Shown here piece after piece: positions 51,000 through 59,574 of a stretch of 64,000 bases of DNA. A program made the translations under genes and the position numbers. The DNA lies in contig NZ_CANKXW010000002.1 of assembly GCF_947487805.1 (NCBI RefSeq), forward strand, positions 620,001 to 684,000, in the 5' to 3' direction. The notes beneath the pieces are model-generated. The model did not search any database. It had not been told where the DNA came from and saw only the letters and a program-made list of their open reading frames with translations. Source of the stretch: an uncultured Tateyamaria sp. (GTDB lineage Bacteria > Pseudomonadota > Alphaproteobacteria > Rhodobacterales > Rhodobacteraceae). The first letter of the stretch is position 1, and every line of letters starts with the position of its first letter.

Positions 51000-51929
51000 T
51001 CAGCGGTCGGAGGACCAGAGCGGATGCGGCACGCTGTCCTTGGCGCGCAGGAAATGACGGGCGAAAACCTGCATATAGGATCGATATCGATAGCCTTCGT
51101 TGCAGGCCAGGTACCGCGACGCACTGGCCCGGTAAAGCGCGGGCAAACGGTACCACGGCACCCGCGGATGCATGTGATGTACCACGTGGAAATTGTTGTT
51201 CAGAAACAGGAACGCCAAAAGCCCCCGATCCTCGATGATGACCGTGCGCCCGCGTGCCTTTTGATGCGCCTGATGCTCAAGGAACGTCCGGATTTTCAAT
51301 ACCGACAGCGCCCCGTAACACCCCAACAGATAGGCCCAGAACGGGATTGGCGCCCATACCACCAACATCAGCACCACGATGCATCCCGGCACATGCAACG
51401 CCCAACCCAGTGCCACCTGGCGATCGCCCATCCGCACAGCTTGCCAATCGCTCCGCATGAACATCACCTGCGCCAAGACGGGACCAATCAGCATCCGACC
51501 GGCCAGCGTGTTGTTGACCTCCAACAACACCCGCACCCATAGAGCGAGCCGCAGCCAGACCACGGGATCGAGGTAATTCGTCTCGGGATCATCGTAAGGA
51601 TCGGTGAGGTTGGCGTCCTGATGATGCGCCAGATGCGTGTCGCGAAACCGCAGATAGGGGATGAATAGCCCCGGATTGACGATGACCAAGGCCTCGCTGA
51701 GGCTGCGGGACGGAAAGGGGTGCCCATGCAGGACTTCATGTGTCAGCGACGCGTGCAAGACCAGCGAAACCGCCAGGACCAGGATGGCCAGAGGCAAGGA
51801 CACGGAAGGCAACCAAAGAATCGACGCACCCCAAGTCAGAATACAGGCGAGGAACAACGTCAGAGTGATCCATTCAACCACAAAGGGCCGTTCTGACGGC
51901 AGGTACCGCGTCGTCCGTTTACGATGCAT
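51000..51929 (-). CDS. Fatty acid desaturase-family membrane enzyme
   Basis: The 309-residue protein carries the three histidine clusters of the membrane desaturase/hydroxylase superfamily: THEVLHGHPF, THLAHHQDANL, and FHVVHHMHPRVPW. Four hydrophobic segments place the di-iron site on the cytoplasmic face. It may act on fatty acids or carotenoid-like lipids. I start it at the ATG 51929 (MHRKRTTRYL), since the upstream frame to 51971 adds a basic stretch with no support. It is divergent from the XRE regulator gene, which could control it. Confidence 0.82.
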   Translation of the reverse strand: MHRKRTTRYLPSERPFVVEWITLTLFLACILTWGASILWLPSVSLPLAILVLAVSLVLHASLTHEVLHGHPFPSRSLSEALVIVNPGLFIPYLRFRDTHLAHHQDANLTDPYDDPETNYLDPVVWLRLALWVRVLLEVNNTLAGRMLIGPVLAQVMFMRSDWQAVRMGDRQVALGWALHVPGCIVVLMLVVWAPIPFWAYLLGCYGALSVLKIRTFLEHQAHQKARGRTVIIEDRGLLAFLFLNNNFHVVHHMHPRVPWYRLPALYRASASRYLACNEGYRYRSYMQVFARHFLRAKDSVPHPLWSSDR

Positions 51930-52048
51930 TGCGTGCGGTTTCCTTTCACGGGCGTGTGGGCGTACCGTCAAACCCTAGCGATGCATCGCCCTGCTGCGCA
52001 GTTGGCAAGTGGTTAACAAAGACCGCGTTTCGTGATATTTGTCACCAC

Positions 52049-52909
52049 ATGGTAGGAATTATCGACAAACGAGACCGCGCTGCCCAGTTCCGCCAGCGGC
52101 TGGCCGCGGCAATGCGTGAACAGAAAATGTCGCAAAGCGCACTGGCCCGAACGATCGGTACGGACAGATCAACGGTCAGCCAAGCCCTTGCCGATGACGG
52201 CGCCCGCCTGCCCGGCGCTCAGACCGTCGGGGCCTGCGCCCAGGCCTTGGGCGTGTCGGCTGATTGGCTTCTGGGCCTCTCCGACCGCCCCGAAAGCGCC
52301 GCCGCTCTCACAGCCGCGGCCCTCACCCTGACCGAAGCCCCCCGTGCCCTGATTGATGAACGTATCTTTGGTTGGCACCAGGAGGCCGCAGGCTACAAGA
52401 TACGCCATGTGCCCGCCGGGCTGCCCGATATGCTCAAGACCAACGCCATGCTGGAATGGGAATACGGGCCTCATCTTGGCCGCACCACGACCCAGGCGAT
52501 CAACGCGTCCAGGGACCGCCTGAACTGGATGCGCAGCGCGCAGTCCGACTACGAGATCGCCCTGCCCCTGCACGAACTGGACAGTTTCGCCACCGGCACC
52601 GGCTATTACTCAGGCTTGCCCAAACACATCCGCGCCGACCAGCTGAATCAACTGCTCACCCTCAGCACACAGCTCTATCCGAGGCTCCGCCTCTACCTTT
52701 ATGACGCCCGCATGCTCTATTCCGCGCCCATCACGGTCTTCGGCCCGCTGCTTGCCGTGATCTACACCGGCGGCCACTACATGGCCTTTCGAGACCGCGC
52801 GCGCATCGAAACCCTGTCGCTCCATTTCGACGATCTTGTACGGCGCGCGGCCTTTACCGCTCGCGATATCCCCGATCACGTCGAAACCCTGCGCCGCAAA
52901 ATGACATAG
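52049..52909 (+). CDS. XRE-type helix-turn-helix regulator with C-terminal effector domain
   Basis: From the ATG at 52049 the product is 286 residues. The N-terminal Cro/C1-type HTH (about 12-70: RLAAAMREQKMSQSALARTI, TDRSTVSQALAD) is followed by an unrecognised domain of about 200 residues with aromatic residues and a conserved-looking YLYDARMLYSAPITVFGP. This resembles regulator proteins with a built-in sensor domain rather than phage repressors. It is divergent from the desaturase gene and ends 9 bp before repeat copy D. Confidence 0.85.
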   Translation: MVGIIDKRDRAAQFRQRLAAAMREQKMSQSALARTIGTDRSTVSQALADDGARLPGAQTVGACAQALGVSADWLLGLSDRPESAAALTAAALTLTEAPRALIDERIFGWHQEAAGYKIRHVPAGLPDMLKTNAMLEWEYGPHLGRTTTQAINASRDRLNWMRSAQSDYEIALPLHELDSFATGTGYYSGLPKHIRADQLNQLLTLSTQLYPRLRLYLYDARMLYSAPITVFGPLLAVIYTGGHYMAFRDRARIETLSLHFDDLVRRAAFTARDIPDHVETLRRKMT

Positions 52910-52918
52910 CGCCAAACG

Positions 52919-52969
52919 GGTCGGCGGGCGGGCGCCTTTGCCGTCAGGCAAACAGAGCCGCCCCCGACC
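52919..52969 (+). repeat. Two-tier hairpin repeat, copy D (XRE/SDR junction)
   Basis: Outer arms 52919-52931 (GGTCGGCGGGCGG) and 52957-52969 pair fully except for one bulge. The inner stem is TTTGCC (52937-52942) / GGCAAA (52947-52952) around GTCA, followed by CAGAG. The two T-to-C changes in the left outer arm are met by matching G/C changes on the right. It ends directly at the SDR stop codon. Confidence 0.86.
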
Positions 52970-53716
52970 TCACAGCTTGGGATCAGGATTCTCCGTATGG
53001 CAGTCCACCGCGATCACCTGCCCAGACACGCGCCGCGCGGCATCTGATCCAAGAAACACCGCCATATCCGCAATGTCCGAAGCCTCCACAAAACTGCGCA
53101 TCGACGTGCCCTGCGCATAGCCCGCATATACCGCGTCGCGGGTCATGCCCTTGGCCGTCGCCTCGCGCGCCAGAACACCCTCCATCCGCGCGCCTTCCAC
53201 AGCACCGGGGCAAATGGCATTTGCCCGCACGCCAAACGGCCCAGCTTCCATCGCGACCGTCTTCATCAACCCGATCACGGCCCACTTCGCCGCCGCGTAA
53301 GGCGCGCGATTGGGATAGCCATATATCCCGGCCGTCGACGAGGTGAACACAATACTGCCCTGCCCCGCGGCCTTCATCGCGGGCAACCCATGCTTGACCG
53401 CAAGGAACGCCCCTTCGAGATTGACCGACACACAGGCCCGCCACTCCGCGAGGTCGACATCCTCAACACGCGCGGTCGGGCCCGCAATGCCGGCATTGGC
53501 ACAGAGCACATCCAATGGGCCCGCCGCTTCCATCACCGCCGCAACGCGTGCCTCGTCCGCCGCATCGCACAAATGCGCGTTCCAGGATGCGGGCACCTTC
53601 TCCAGGGCGGCGGCATCGACATCCGTCACCCGAACCGAAAACCCAGCAGCCTCAAAAGCGTGCCCCATGGCAAGGCCGATCCCCGACGCGCCTGCCGTGA
53701 CCAGAACACGCTTCAC
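52970..53716 (-). CDS. Short-chain dehydrogenase/reductase of the carnitine operon
   Basis: The 248-residue SDR has TAGASGIGLAMGHAF (NAD(P)-binding glycine motif), NAGIAG, catalytic Ser in VFTSSTAGIYG, and YAAAKWAV with catalytic Tyr and Lys. Its GTG start at 53716 overlaps the TGA of the carnitine dehydrogenase gene (GTGA), so it is translationally coupled. It probably oxidises or reduces a hydroxyl intermediate in carnitine or related metabolism. It is the last gene of the operon and abuts repeat copy D. Confidence 0.85.
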   Translation of the reverse strand: MKRVLVTAGASGIGLAMGHAFEAAGFSVRVTDVDAAALEKVPASWNAHLCDAADEARVAAVMEAAGPLDVLCANAGIAGPTARVEDVDLAEWRACVSVNLEGAFLAVKHGLPAMKAAGQGSIVFTSSTAGIYGYPNRAPYAAAKWAVIGLMKTVAMEAGPFGVRANAICPGAVEGARMEGVLAREATAKGMTRDAVYAGYAQGTSMRSFVEASDIADMAVFLGSDAARRVSGQVIAVDCHTENPDPKL

Positions 53717-55200
53717 GGCCGCTGCCCCACAGCGCGCCCCGCACCGTCGGGTCGGGGCAAATCCGCATGCGCGCCCGACACACGGGCAAGTGCGGCCAAA
53801 ATCGCCTCCGACGGGTCGGACGGACGGCGCGTCTCAAGGCTCACATGCAGCAGGAAATGTTCTCCCGTAGCCAGCAAACGGTCCCCGTCGTACATCTCGT
53901 GGAACAGATGCAGCTTCTTGCCAGCGCCCGCCAGCACCTGCGTCCGCACCTCGATTAAAGTGCCCGCCAGGGCCTCATCCACGTGTCGGATATGCGTCTC
54001 GGCCGTGAAATAGCTGCCCCCCGTCGCGATATAGGCCGCATCACAGCCCACCATCTCCATGAACCGGTCCGTCGCGTCGCCAAAGGCCTGCAAGTACCGC
54101 GCTTCGTTCATGTGACCGTTGTAATCCGTCCAATCAAGCGGCACCGCACGCCGGACCGTCAGCAACGGGGCGGATACATCCTCCAGCTCATCCAGATGCG
54201 CGCCCAGCACCGTACCGGCGCGCAAGCTCGCCTCATGGGCGTTCATCACCGCGCCAGCACCCCAATCATTGGCCTTGAGACTGCGCATCATGCCGACAAG
54301 GTTGTCGTCGCGCGCGCGCAACATCTCCGAGATGGTCATGTGCCCGGACTGCGCATCGGACTGCCCCGCGATCAGGTCCACCAATTCGTCGGTAAACTCA
54401 GGCACATCCATGAGCTTGGTCCACGGCCACTGTAGCGCCGGACCAAACTGCGCCATGAAATGCCGCATCCCCGCTTCGCCACCCGCCGTTCGGTAAGTGT
54501 CGAATAGCCCCATCTGCGCCCAGCGAATGCCAAACCCCATGCGGATGGCCTCGTCGATCTCTTCGGTGGTGGCGACCCCGTCCTTGACCAGCCACAGTGC
54601 TTCGCGCCACACGGCCTCAAGAAACCGGTCCGCAATATGTGCATCAATTTCCTTGCGCACGCGCAGCGGATAATGCCCAAGCGACCGCAGGATACCTTCG
54701 GCCTTTTCCACCAAAGCTAAATCCGTCGCCGGTGACGGAACCACCTCAATCAGCGGCATCAAATACACGGGGTTGAAGGGGTGGCACACCATGATCTGTT
54801 CCGGTCGCGTCGCACATCCCTGCAACTGCGATGGCGTGAACCCGGAGGTGGAAGAAGCCAGGATCGCGTCAGGCGACATCGCCGCCTGCGCCGTCTGGTA
54901 GACCTTGCGCTTTAACTCCAATCGCTCAGGCACGCTTTCCTGGACCCAAATCGCACCGTCGACCGCTTCGGACATGGTATCGCAAAAGGTCAACCGCCCT
55001 TCGGAAGGCAGGGCCACATCCGTCAGGCTGGGCAAGGCCCGCCGCGACTGCGCCAGAACCGGCGCCAACTTTTCCTCGGCCTGCGGGTCCGGATCAAACA
55101 CCCGCACATCCCATCCATTTAAAAGAAACCGCGCGGCCCAGCCGCCACCAATAACGCCGCCACCGATGATGGCCGCCGTCTTCACTGTACCTTGTTCCAT
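53713..55200 (-). CDS. lcdH: L-carnitine dehydrogenase fused to a hotdog thioesterase
   Basis: The 495-residue protein joins two enzymes. Residues about 1-320 form a 3-hydroxyacyl-CoA dehydrogenase-type NAD domain (IIGGGVIGGGWAARFLLNG, STSGFTPSQLQ, HPFNPVYLMPLIEVV), as in L-carnitine dehydrogenase. Residues about 345-475 form a 4HBT hotdog thioesterase (DWTDYNGHMNEARYLQAFGDATD). The dehydrogenase makes 3-dehydrocarnitine, and the thioesterase should release glycine betaine from betainyl-CoA made by the BKACE enzyme upstream. Fused LcdH-thioesterase proteins are known in rhizobia. Its ATG is inside the lipoprotein gene (19-bp overlap). Confidence 0.9.
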   Translation of the reverse strand: MEQGTVKTAAIIGGGVIGGGWAARFLLNGWDVRVFDPDPQAEEKLAPVLAQSRRALPSLTDVALPSEGRLTFCDTMSEAVDGAIWVQESVPERLELKRKVYQTAQAAMSPDAILASSTSGFTPSQLQGCATRPEQIMVCHPFNPVYLMPLIEVVPSPATDLALVEKAEGILRSLGHYPLRVRKEIDAHIADRFLEAVWREALWLVKDGVATTEEIDEAIRMGFGIRWAQMGLFDTYRTAGGEAGMRHFMAQFGPALQWPWTKLMDVPEFTDELVDLIAGQSDAQSGHMTISEMLRARDDNLVGMMRSLKANDWGAGAVMNAHEASLRAGTVLGAHLDELEDVSAPLLTVRRAVPLDWTDYNGHMNEARYLQAFGDATDRFMEMVGCDAAYIATGGSYFTAETHIRHVDEALAGTLIEVRTQVLAGAGKKLHLFHEMYDGDRLLATGEHFLLHVSLETRRPSDPSEAILAALARVSGAHADLPRPDGAGRAVGQRP

Positions 55201-55676
55201 GTGTCCGTCCGGTATCCGTTGAAATCCAAAACCTGCCGCGCCGCCGTCACCTGATCACGCCGCACGCTGTCTGTCCGCGTCACCACAAAGCCAAAGTCGC
55301 CCTCAGGCGTGCCCAGCGCTGCCGTACGATGATCGGGGTCGATCCACACGACCCAGATATCGCGCTGCACGCCGTCCTCATATGTGACGCGCAATATGCC
55401 CGGCGCACGCAGATTGATGCGCCCGTGCGCAGGCCCGGCGCCGCAGACCTCGCGCCAGTCCATACTGTCAGCGTCAACCGAAAAACGCGTCAGGATCCAC
55501 GCCCCGCCCGCACTCTCCCGCACCTGCCAGTCACCCGCGAACGCGCCCAGGTCAAATCGGGAAATCGCGCCGATCGGCACCGTCGGATTGCGCAATGGCA
55601 GCTCAAAGGCCTCCTGCGGCGCAGGCGCACAGGCGCCAAGCGCCAACCACAACAGCAGAGCGCGCGCCGCCCTCAC
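55182..55676 (-). CDS. Lipocalin-like lipoprotein inside the carnitine operon
   Basis: The 164-residue protein has a signal peptide with lipobox (LALGACAP), so the mature protein starts at a lipidated Cys. The rest looks beta-rich with a lipocalin-like opening, DLGAFAGDWQVRESAGGAW, and a closing Trp (DTWNKVQ). The start is GTG at 55676, overlapping the TGA of the BKACE gene. Its 3' end overlaps lcdH. An envelope lipoprotein in the middle of a cytoplasmic catabolic operon is odd; a ligand-binding role is inferred only. Confidence 0.7.
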   Translation of the reverse strand: MRAARALLLWLALGACAPAPQEAFELPLRNPTVPIGAISRFDLGAFAGDWQVRESAGGAWILTRFSVDADSMDWREVCGAGPAHGRINLRAPGILRVTYEDGVQRDIWVVWIDPDHRTAALGTPEGDFGFVVTRTDSVRRDQVTAARQVLDFNGYRTDTWNKVQ

Positions 55677-56587
55677 CCCTTGGGGGCCTGCTTGGTCAAG
55701 CCCAATTTGGCGCGGACCTCATCCGGGCCAATGACCCGCGCACCCATGTTCTCGATGATGGTGCCCGCACGCTCGACAAGCTGCCAGTTCTGCGCCAGCT
55801 CTCCCTTGCCCAGCCACAGATTATCCTCAAGCCCCACGCGAACGTTGCCCCCCGCCAGCACAGCCGCCGCCACATAGGCCATCTGATTGCGTCCAAGCGC
55901 AAATGCGGAAAACGTCCAGTCCTCGGGCACATTGTTCACCATCGCCATAAATGTGTTCAGGTCATCCGGCGCGCCCCATGGCACACCCATGCACAGCTGC
56001 ACCAGCGCAGGCGCATCCAGAACACCATCCTTCACCAACTGCTTGGCATACCAAAGATGCCCGGTGTCAAAGGCCTCGATTTCCGGCTTGACCCCAAGCC
56101 CGGTCATCATGCGCCCCATTGCCGTCAGCATGCCCGGCGTGTTCGTCATGACATAATCAGCCTCGGCAAAGTTCATCGTGCCACAGTCCAGCGTGCATAT
56201 CTCCGGCAGACACTCCGCCACATGCGCCACACGTTCCGTGGCCCCGATCATGTCAGTGCCTGCGTTTTTCAGCGGCAAGGGGGCCTCGACATCTCCAAAC
56301 ACCATGTCGCCCCCCATACCCGCGGTCAGGTTCAACACAACATCGACATCCGCATCCCGGATGCGATCCGTCACCTCGCGGTAGTAAGACAGGTCGCGCG
56401 ACGGCGCACCTGTCTCGGGGTCGCGCACGTGGCAATGAACAATCGCCGCCCCGGCCTTGGCCGCCGCGATCGCGCTGTTGGCAATCTGCTCGGGGCTGCG
56501 CGGCACATGCGGACTGCGGTCCTGCGTGCCCCCAGACCCGGTCACGGCACAGGTGATAAACACCTCACGGTTCATCGACAAAGGCAT
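55673..56587 (-). CDS. BKACE-family beta-keto acid cleavage enzyme (3-dehydrocarnitine cleavage)
   Basis: The 304-residue DUF849/BKACE TIM-barrel enzyme has the zinc motif AIVHCHVRDPETG (two His), CAVTGSGG at the start, and a downstream SLDCGTM-like DCGTMNF. BKACE enzymes condense acetyl-CoA with a beta-keto acid and cleave it. In carnitine pathways they turn 3-dehydrocarnitine and acetyl-CoA into acetoacetate and betainyl-CoA. Operon context with LcdH-thioesterase supports that substrate. It is first in the operon and divergent from the GlxA/CdhR-type regulator with a 71-bp gap. Confidence 0.88.
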   Translation of the reverse strand: MPLSMNREVFITCAVTGSGGTQDRSPHVPRSPEQIANSAIAAAKAGAAIVHCHVRDPETGAPSRDLSYYREVTDRIRDADVDVVLNLTAGMGGDMVFGDVEAPLPLKNAGTDMIGATERVAHVAECLPEICTLDCGTMNFAEADYVMTNTPGMLTAMGRMMTGLGVKPEIEAFDTGHLWYAKQLVKDGVLDAPALVQLCMGVPWGAPDDLNTFMAMVNNVPEDWTFSAFALGRNQMAYVAAAVLAGGNVRVGLEDNLWLGKGELAQNWQLVERAGTIIENMGARVIGPDEVRAKLGLTKQAPKG

Positions 56588-56658
56588 CTGCGGTCTCCTT
56601 GCGTTTTTTCACACATTGGCGAGAATTCCATGTCAACCTTGGCAAAAAGCGAAGTGAT

Positions 56659-57603
56659 ATGGCAAAAACCGAAATTCTCGTCCTGCAAAATACGAACACC
56701 CTGTCTCTCGCCGCGGCGGTGGACCCGCTGCGCGCCGCAAACCGTCACAGCCGGCGGCACGCGTTTGACTGGCGCTTTGCCACGCCCGACGCCCGGGATG
56801 TCGTTCTCACCAGCGGCCTTACCGTTCCGGCGGCCCCGGTTCACCGCGTGACCGACTGCGACGTCCTGATCATCGTGGCGGGATTTGATCTGCAGTCCCA
56901 GGCGACACCGCGCCTCATGGCCAGCCTCCGGCGTCTGAACCGATCCGGCACGCGCATTCTGGCGATCGACGGCGGGCCCTGGATTGCCGCAAAGTCGGGC
57001 ATCCTGAACGGCCACCGCGCCACCACGCACTGGGAAGACCTGACCGCGTTTTCCGAAACCTTCCCCGAGGTGCACGTCGTCAATGCCCGCTACGTGGTAT
57101 CAGACCGCCTCTGGACCAGCGGCGGCGCGGCCCCGGCCCTCGACATGGTGCTGCACCTGATCGCAACTGTCCACGGCGCGGGCCTTGCGCAAGCCGTGGC
57201 GGCCAGCTTCATTCACACCCATCACCCGGATGCGTCGGAACCACAGTTGCGCCACCCGCCAGCCCACCGCCATACCCGTATCACGGCGCGGGCGCATCAC
57301 CTGATGGAAGCGCATCTCGACCAGCCACTCCCATTGCCGGACATCGCAGGCAGGCTCGGCCTGAGTGCGCGCACGCTGCAACTCCACTTCCGACGGACGT
57401 TAGGCACGACGGCCAAATCCCACTACCTCGGCCTCAGATTGGCCGAAGCACAGCGGCTGTTGCTGCACACCGACACCCCCTTGCAGGACGTCGCCCTCGC
57501 CACAGGCTTTCCTGCGGTGGCCAGCCTCACACGCGCCTACACCAAGACCTACGGTACGCCACCGAGCAGCGCCCGCACCGCCAGCATAACGGGGTCGGCC
57601 TGA
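56659..57603 (+). CDS. GlxA/CdhR-family AraC-type transcriptional regulator
   Basis: From the ATG at 56659 (MAKTEILVLQ) the product is 314 residues. An N-terminal DJ-1/PfpI-like domain (about 1-175) lacks a convincing catalytic Cys and probably acts as effector sensor. The C-terminal AraC helix-turn-helix pair (about 215-312) includes LPLPDIAGRLGLSARTLQLHFRR split over two helices and QDVALATGFPAVASLTRAY. CdhR, the carnitine regulator of Pseudomonas, is of this type. Divergent position next to the carnitine operon supports control of it. Confidence 0.88.
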   Translation: MAKTEILVLQNTNTLSLAAAVDPLRAANRHSRRHAFDWRFATPDARDVVLTSGLTVPAAPVHRVTDCDVLIIVAGFDLQSQATPRLMASLRRLNRSGTRILAIDGGPWIAAKSGILNGHRATTHWEDLTAFSETFPEVHVVNARYVVSDRLWTSGGAAPALDMVLHLIATVHGAGLAQAVAASFIHTHHPDASEPQLRHPPAHRHTRITARAHHLMEAHLDQPLPLPDIAGRLGLSARTLQLHFRRTLGTTAKSHYLGLRLAEAQRLLLHTDTPLQDVALATGFPAVASLTRAYTKTYGTPPSSARTASITGSA

Positions 57604-57612
57604 ATTCTTCTT

Positions 57613-57631
57613 CCTTCCCCCGAGGGGAAGG
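57613..57631. repeat. Short GC hairpin between regulator and aldo-keto reductase genes
   Basis: CCTTCCCC-CGA-GGGGAAGG is a perfect 8-bp stem with a 3-nt loop, in the 78-bp gap between convergent genes. No T run follows on either strand, so a terminator role is uncertain. It does not share the two-tier architecture of copies A-D. Confidence 0.5.
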
Positions 57632-57681
57632 CCAGGTAGGGGGTCACCGGCAATCACGTGCACCGCAGGTGCGCAAGGGGA

Positions 57682-58725
57682 TCAATACGGCATCGGATGG
57701 GCCCGGTGGGCGGCATCCAGATCGGCCAGCACCTCCCCGTCCAACTCCAGGTCGGCGGCACCCAGCGCCACCTCCAGCTGATCCATCGACGTGGCCCCAA
57801 AAATCACCGAACACATGAAGGGCCGCGTCATGCACCAGGCCAGCGCCATCTGCACCGGGTCCAGCCCGTGCTTGCCCGCTACCCCCAGATAGGCATCCAC
57901 CGCCTCAAAGGCCCGCTGCGTCTTGCGCCCGCCCAGATCCGCATTCAGCGACAGACGCGATCCCTCGGGCACCGCACCTGCCTGATACTTGCCCGTCAAA
58001 AGACCTGCCGCCAAAGGCGAAAACGCCAACAGCCCCACGTCCTCGTTCACGCCCAGCTCGGCCATATCCGTGTCATAAAGCCTGCACATCAGCGAGTATT
58101 CGTTCTGCGTGCTTGCGACGCGCGGCCCGCCCGTGCGTTCTGCGGCGGCCAGCCACTGCGCAGTACCCCATGCGCTTTCGTTTGACAGGCCAAATGCGCG
58201 GATGCGCCCGCGCGTCACCTCGTCCTGCAACGCACCCAGGCAGTCTTCCATGTTCTGGCGCACCGCGACCGGGTCCTGCCCGCTGGGATCATGGGTCCAG
58301 TTCTTTCGAAACATGTAGCTGCCGCGATTGGGCCAATGAAACTGGTAGAGGTCGATGTAATCGGTCTGCAACCGGCGCAATGATCCCTCGATGGCCTCCG
58401 GAATGCTCTGCGCCGTGATCGGCGCACCGCCGCGCACGTGGCGCATGCCCTCGCCGGAATGCTTGGTGGCCAGCACCAGATCATGGCGCGTGCCCCCTTT
58501 TTCCAGCCACAGCCCGATGATCCGTTCGGTGCGGCCAATGGTGGCCTTGCTGATCGGGTTGACCGGGTACATCTCGGCGGTGTCGACAAAATTGATGCCC
58601 GCCGCGATGGCGCGGTCGATCTGCGCATGCCCCTCTGCGGCGGTGTTCTGGGTGCCCCATGTCATGGACCCCAGGCACAAGGCCGATACTTCGATATCCG
58701 TGCGGCCAAGTCTGCGTCGTTCCAT
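57682..58725 (-). CDS. Aldo/keto reductase (Tas/YajO-like)
   Basis: The 347-residue AKR barrel has the catalytic set: Asp and Tyr in NFVDTAEMYP, Lys in LVLATKHSGEG and His in LYQFHWPNRG. The NADP-binding C-terminal SVIFGATSMDQL segment is also present. Length and extra loops match the Tas group of NADPH-dependent aldehyde reductases. The substrate is unknown. It converges on the GlxA-type regulator and is divergent from imuA by 127 bp. Confidence 0.88.
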   Translation of the reverse strand: MERRRLGRTDIEVSALCLGSMTWGTQNTAAEGHAQIDRAIAAGINFVDTAEMYPVNPISKATIGRTERIIGLWLEKGGTRHDLVLATKHSGEGMRHVRGGAPITAQSIPEAIEGSLRRLQTDYIDLYQFHWPNRGSYMFRKNWTHDPSGQDPVAVRQNMEDCLGALQDEVTRGRIRAFGLSNESAWGTAQWLAAAERTGGPRVASTQNEYSLMCRLYDTDMAELGVNEDVGLLAFSPLAAGLLTGKYQAGAVPEGSRLSLNADLGGRKTQRAFEAVDAYLGVAGKHGLDPVQMALAWCMTRPFMCSVIFGATSMDQLEVALGAADLELDGEVLADLDAAHRAHPMPY

Positions 58726-58821
58726 GGGTTTTCTTCCTTGTCAGTGTCTTATGCGGACCCTAGCGGCGCGGTCCTGACGGGCAAGTTAAATTTCCAGTTG
58801 GCATTGTCAGAGAATTATTGA

Positions 58822-58836
58822 GAACATATGGGGAAC
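58822..58836 (+). promoter_or_regulatory. LexA (SOS) box upstream of imuA
   Basis: GAAC-ATATGGG-GAAC (58822-58836), which reads GTTC-N7-GTTC on the other strand, is a perfect alphaproteobacterial LexA site. It ends 16 bp before the imuA start codon. Confidence 0.88.
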
Positions 58837-58852
58837 ATGTATATTCCAAACC

Positions 58853-59512
58853 ATGCCAGTCCCCCAGTCCCTCATGGCCCGCAGCAAGGCCGCGCAGTGT
58901 TTGAACATCCTGCCCGACGCTCCGGATCAGACGGGCACCAACACGGGCACCAACACCGGCATCGACGGGCTTGCGCTCGGGCGGGTGCACGAAGCCTGCG
59001 GACCCGCACGCCACCGTCTGGCCCTGTGGCTGGCGGCACAGACAACCGGCCCGGTGATCTGGATTGCGCCCGAATGGGGGGGCGAACAGCTGCACGCCTG
59101 CGGCTTCATGCCCTTCATCAACCCCGCCCGGCTGATCATGGTCCACGCAAAACGGGCCGATGACATGTTGTGGAGCATGGAGGAAGCGCTGCGCTCAGGC
59201 GCGGTTGCCTGCGTGATTGCGGACCTTCCGGGCCTGCCCGCGCTGACGCCGGTGCGGCGGATGCACCTGGCGGCTGAAACCGGGGGCAAGGGCACGGTCG
59301 CGCCACCCCTGGGCGTCTTGCTGACCCCCGGTATGGGTGGGGCGCAAGGGGTGGAAACCCGCTGGCACCTGGCCCCCGATCACAAGGGCACCCCCGGCGC
59401 ATGGACCCTGACCCGCCTGCGCGCGCGCACGGCCCCGCCCAAGGCATGGCGCGTCACCCGCACGCCCGGACAGCCGCTGCCGCATATCTCCGGATCCATC
59501 AAGGCTGCGTGA
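58853..59512 (+). CDS. imuA: ImuA-like RecA-fold protein of the SOS mutasome
   Basis: The 219-residue protein is RecA-like: ALGRVHEACGPARHRLALWLA, VIWIAPEWGGEQL in the position of a degenerate Walker A, and MLWSMEEALRSGAVACVIADL. In other bacteria ImuA works with ImuB and DnaE2 in SOS mutagenesis. Here no imuB or dnaE2 follows; a YceI-family gene does, so this is an orphan imuA in the window. A perfect LexA box lies 16 bp upstream. A Thr/Asn/Gly run (GTNTGTNTG) near residue 28 looks like a small in-frame repeat. Met8 (58874) is a possible alternative start. Confidence 0.85.
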   Translation: MPVPQSLMARSKAAQCLNILPDAPDQTGTNTGTNTGIDGLALGRVHEACGPARHRLALWLAAQTTGPVIWIAPEWGGEQLHACGFMPFINPARLIMVHAKRADDMLWSMEEALRSGAVACVIADLPGLPALTPVRRMHLAAETGGKGTVAPPLGVLLTPGMGGAQGVETRWHLAPDHKGTPGAWTLTRLRARTAPPKAWRVTRTPGQPLPHISGSIKAA

Positions 59513-59574
59513 TCGGATGCATGATTTTTGACGTTGCCGTGTTAGCGTCCTGTCACCCGATCAAGGATACGCCC

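Noticed and set aside
57613-57631. Classical rho-independent terminator
   Set aside because: The stem is strong but no T run follows on either strand.
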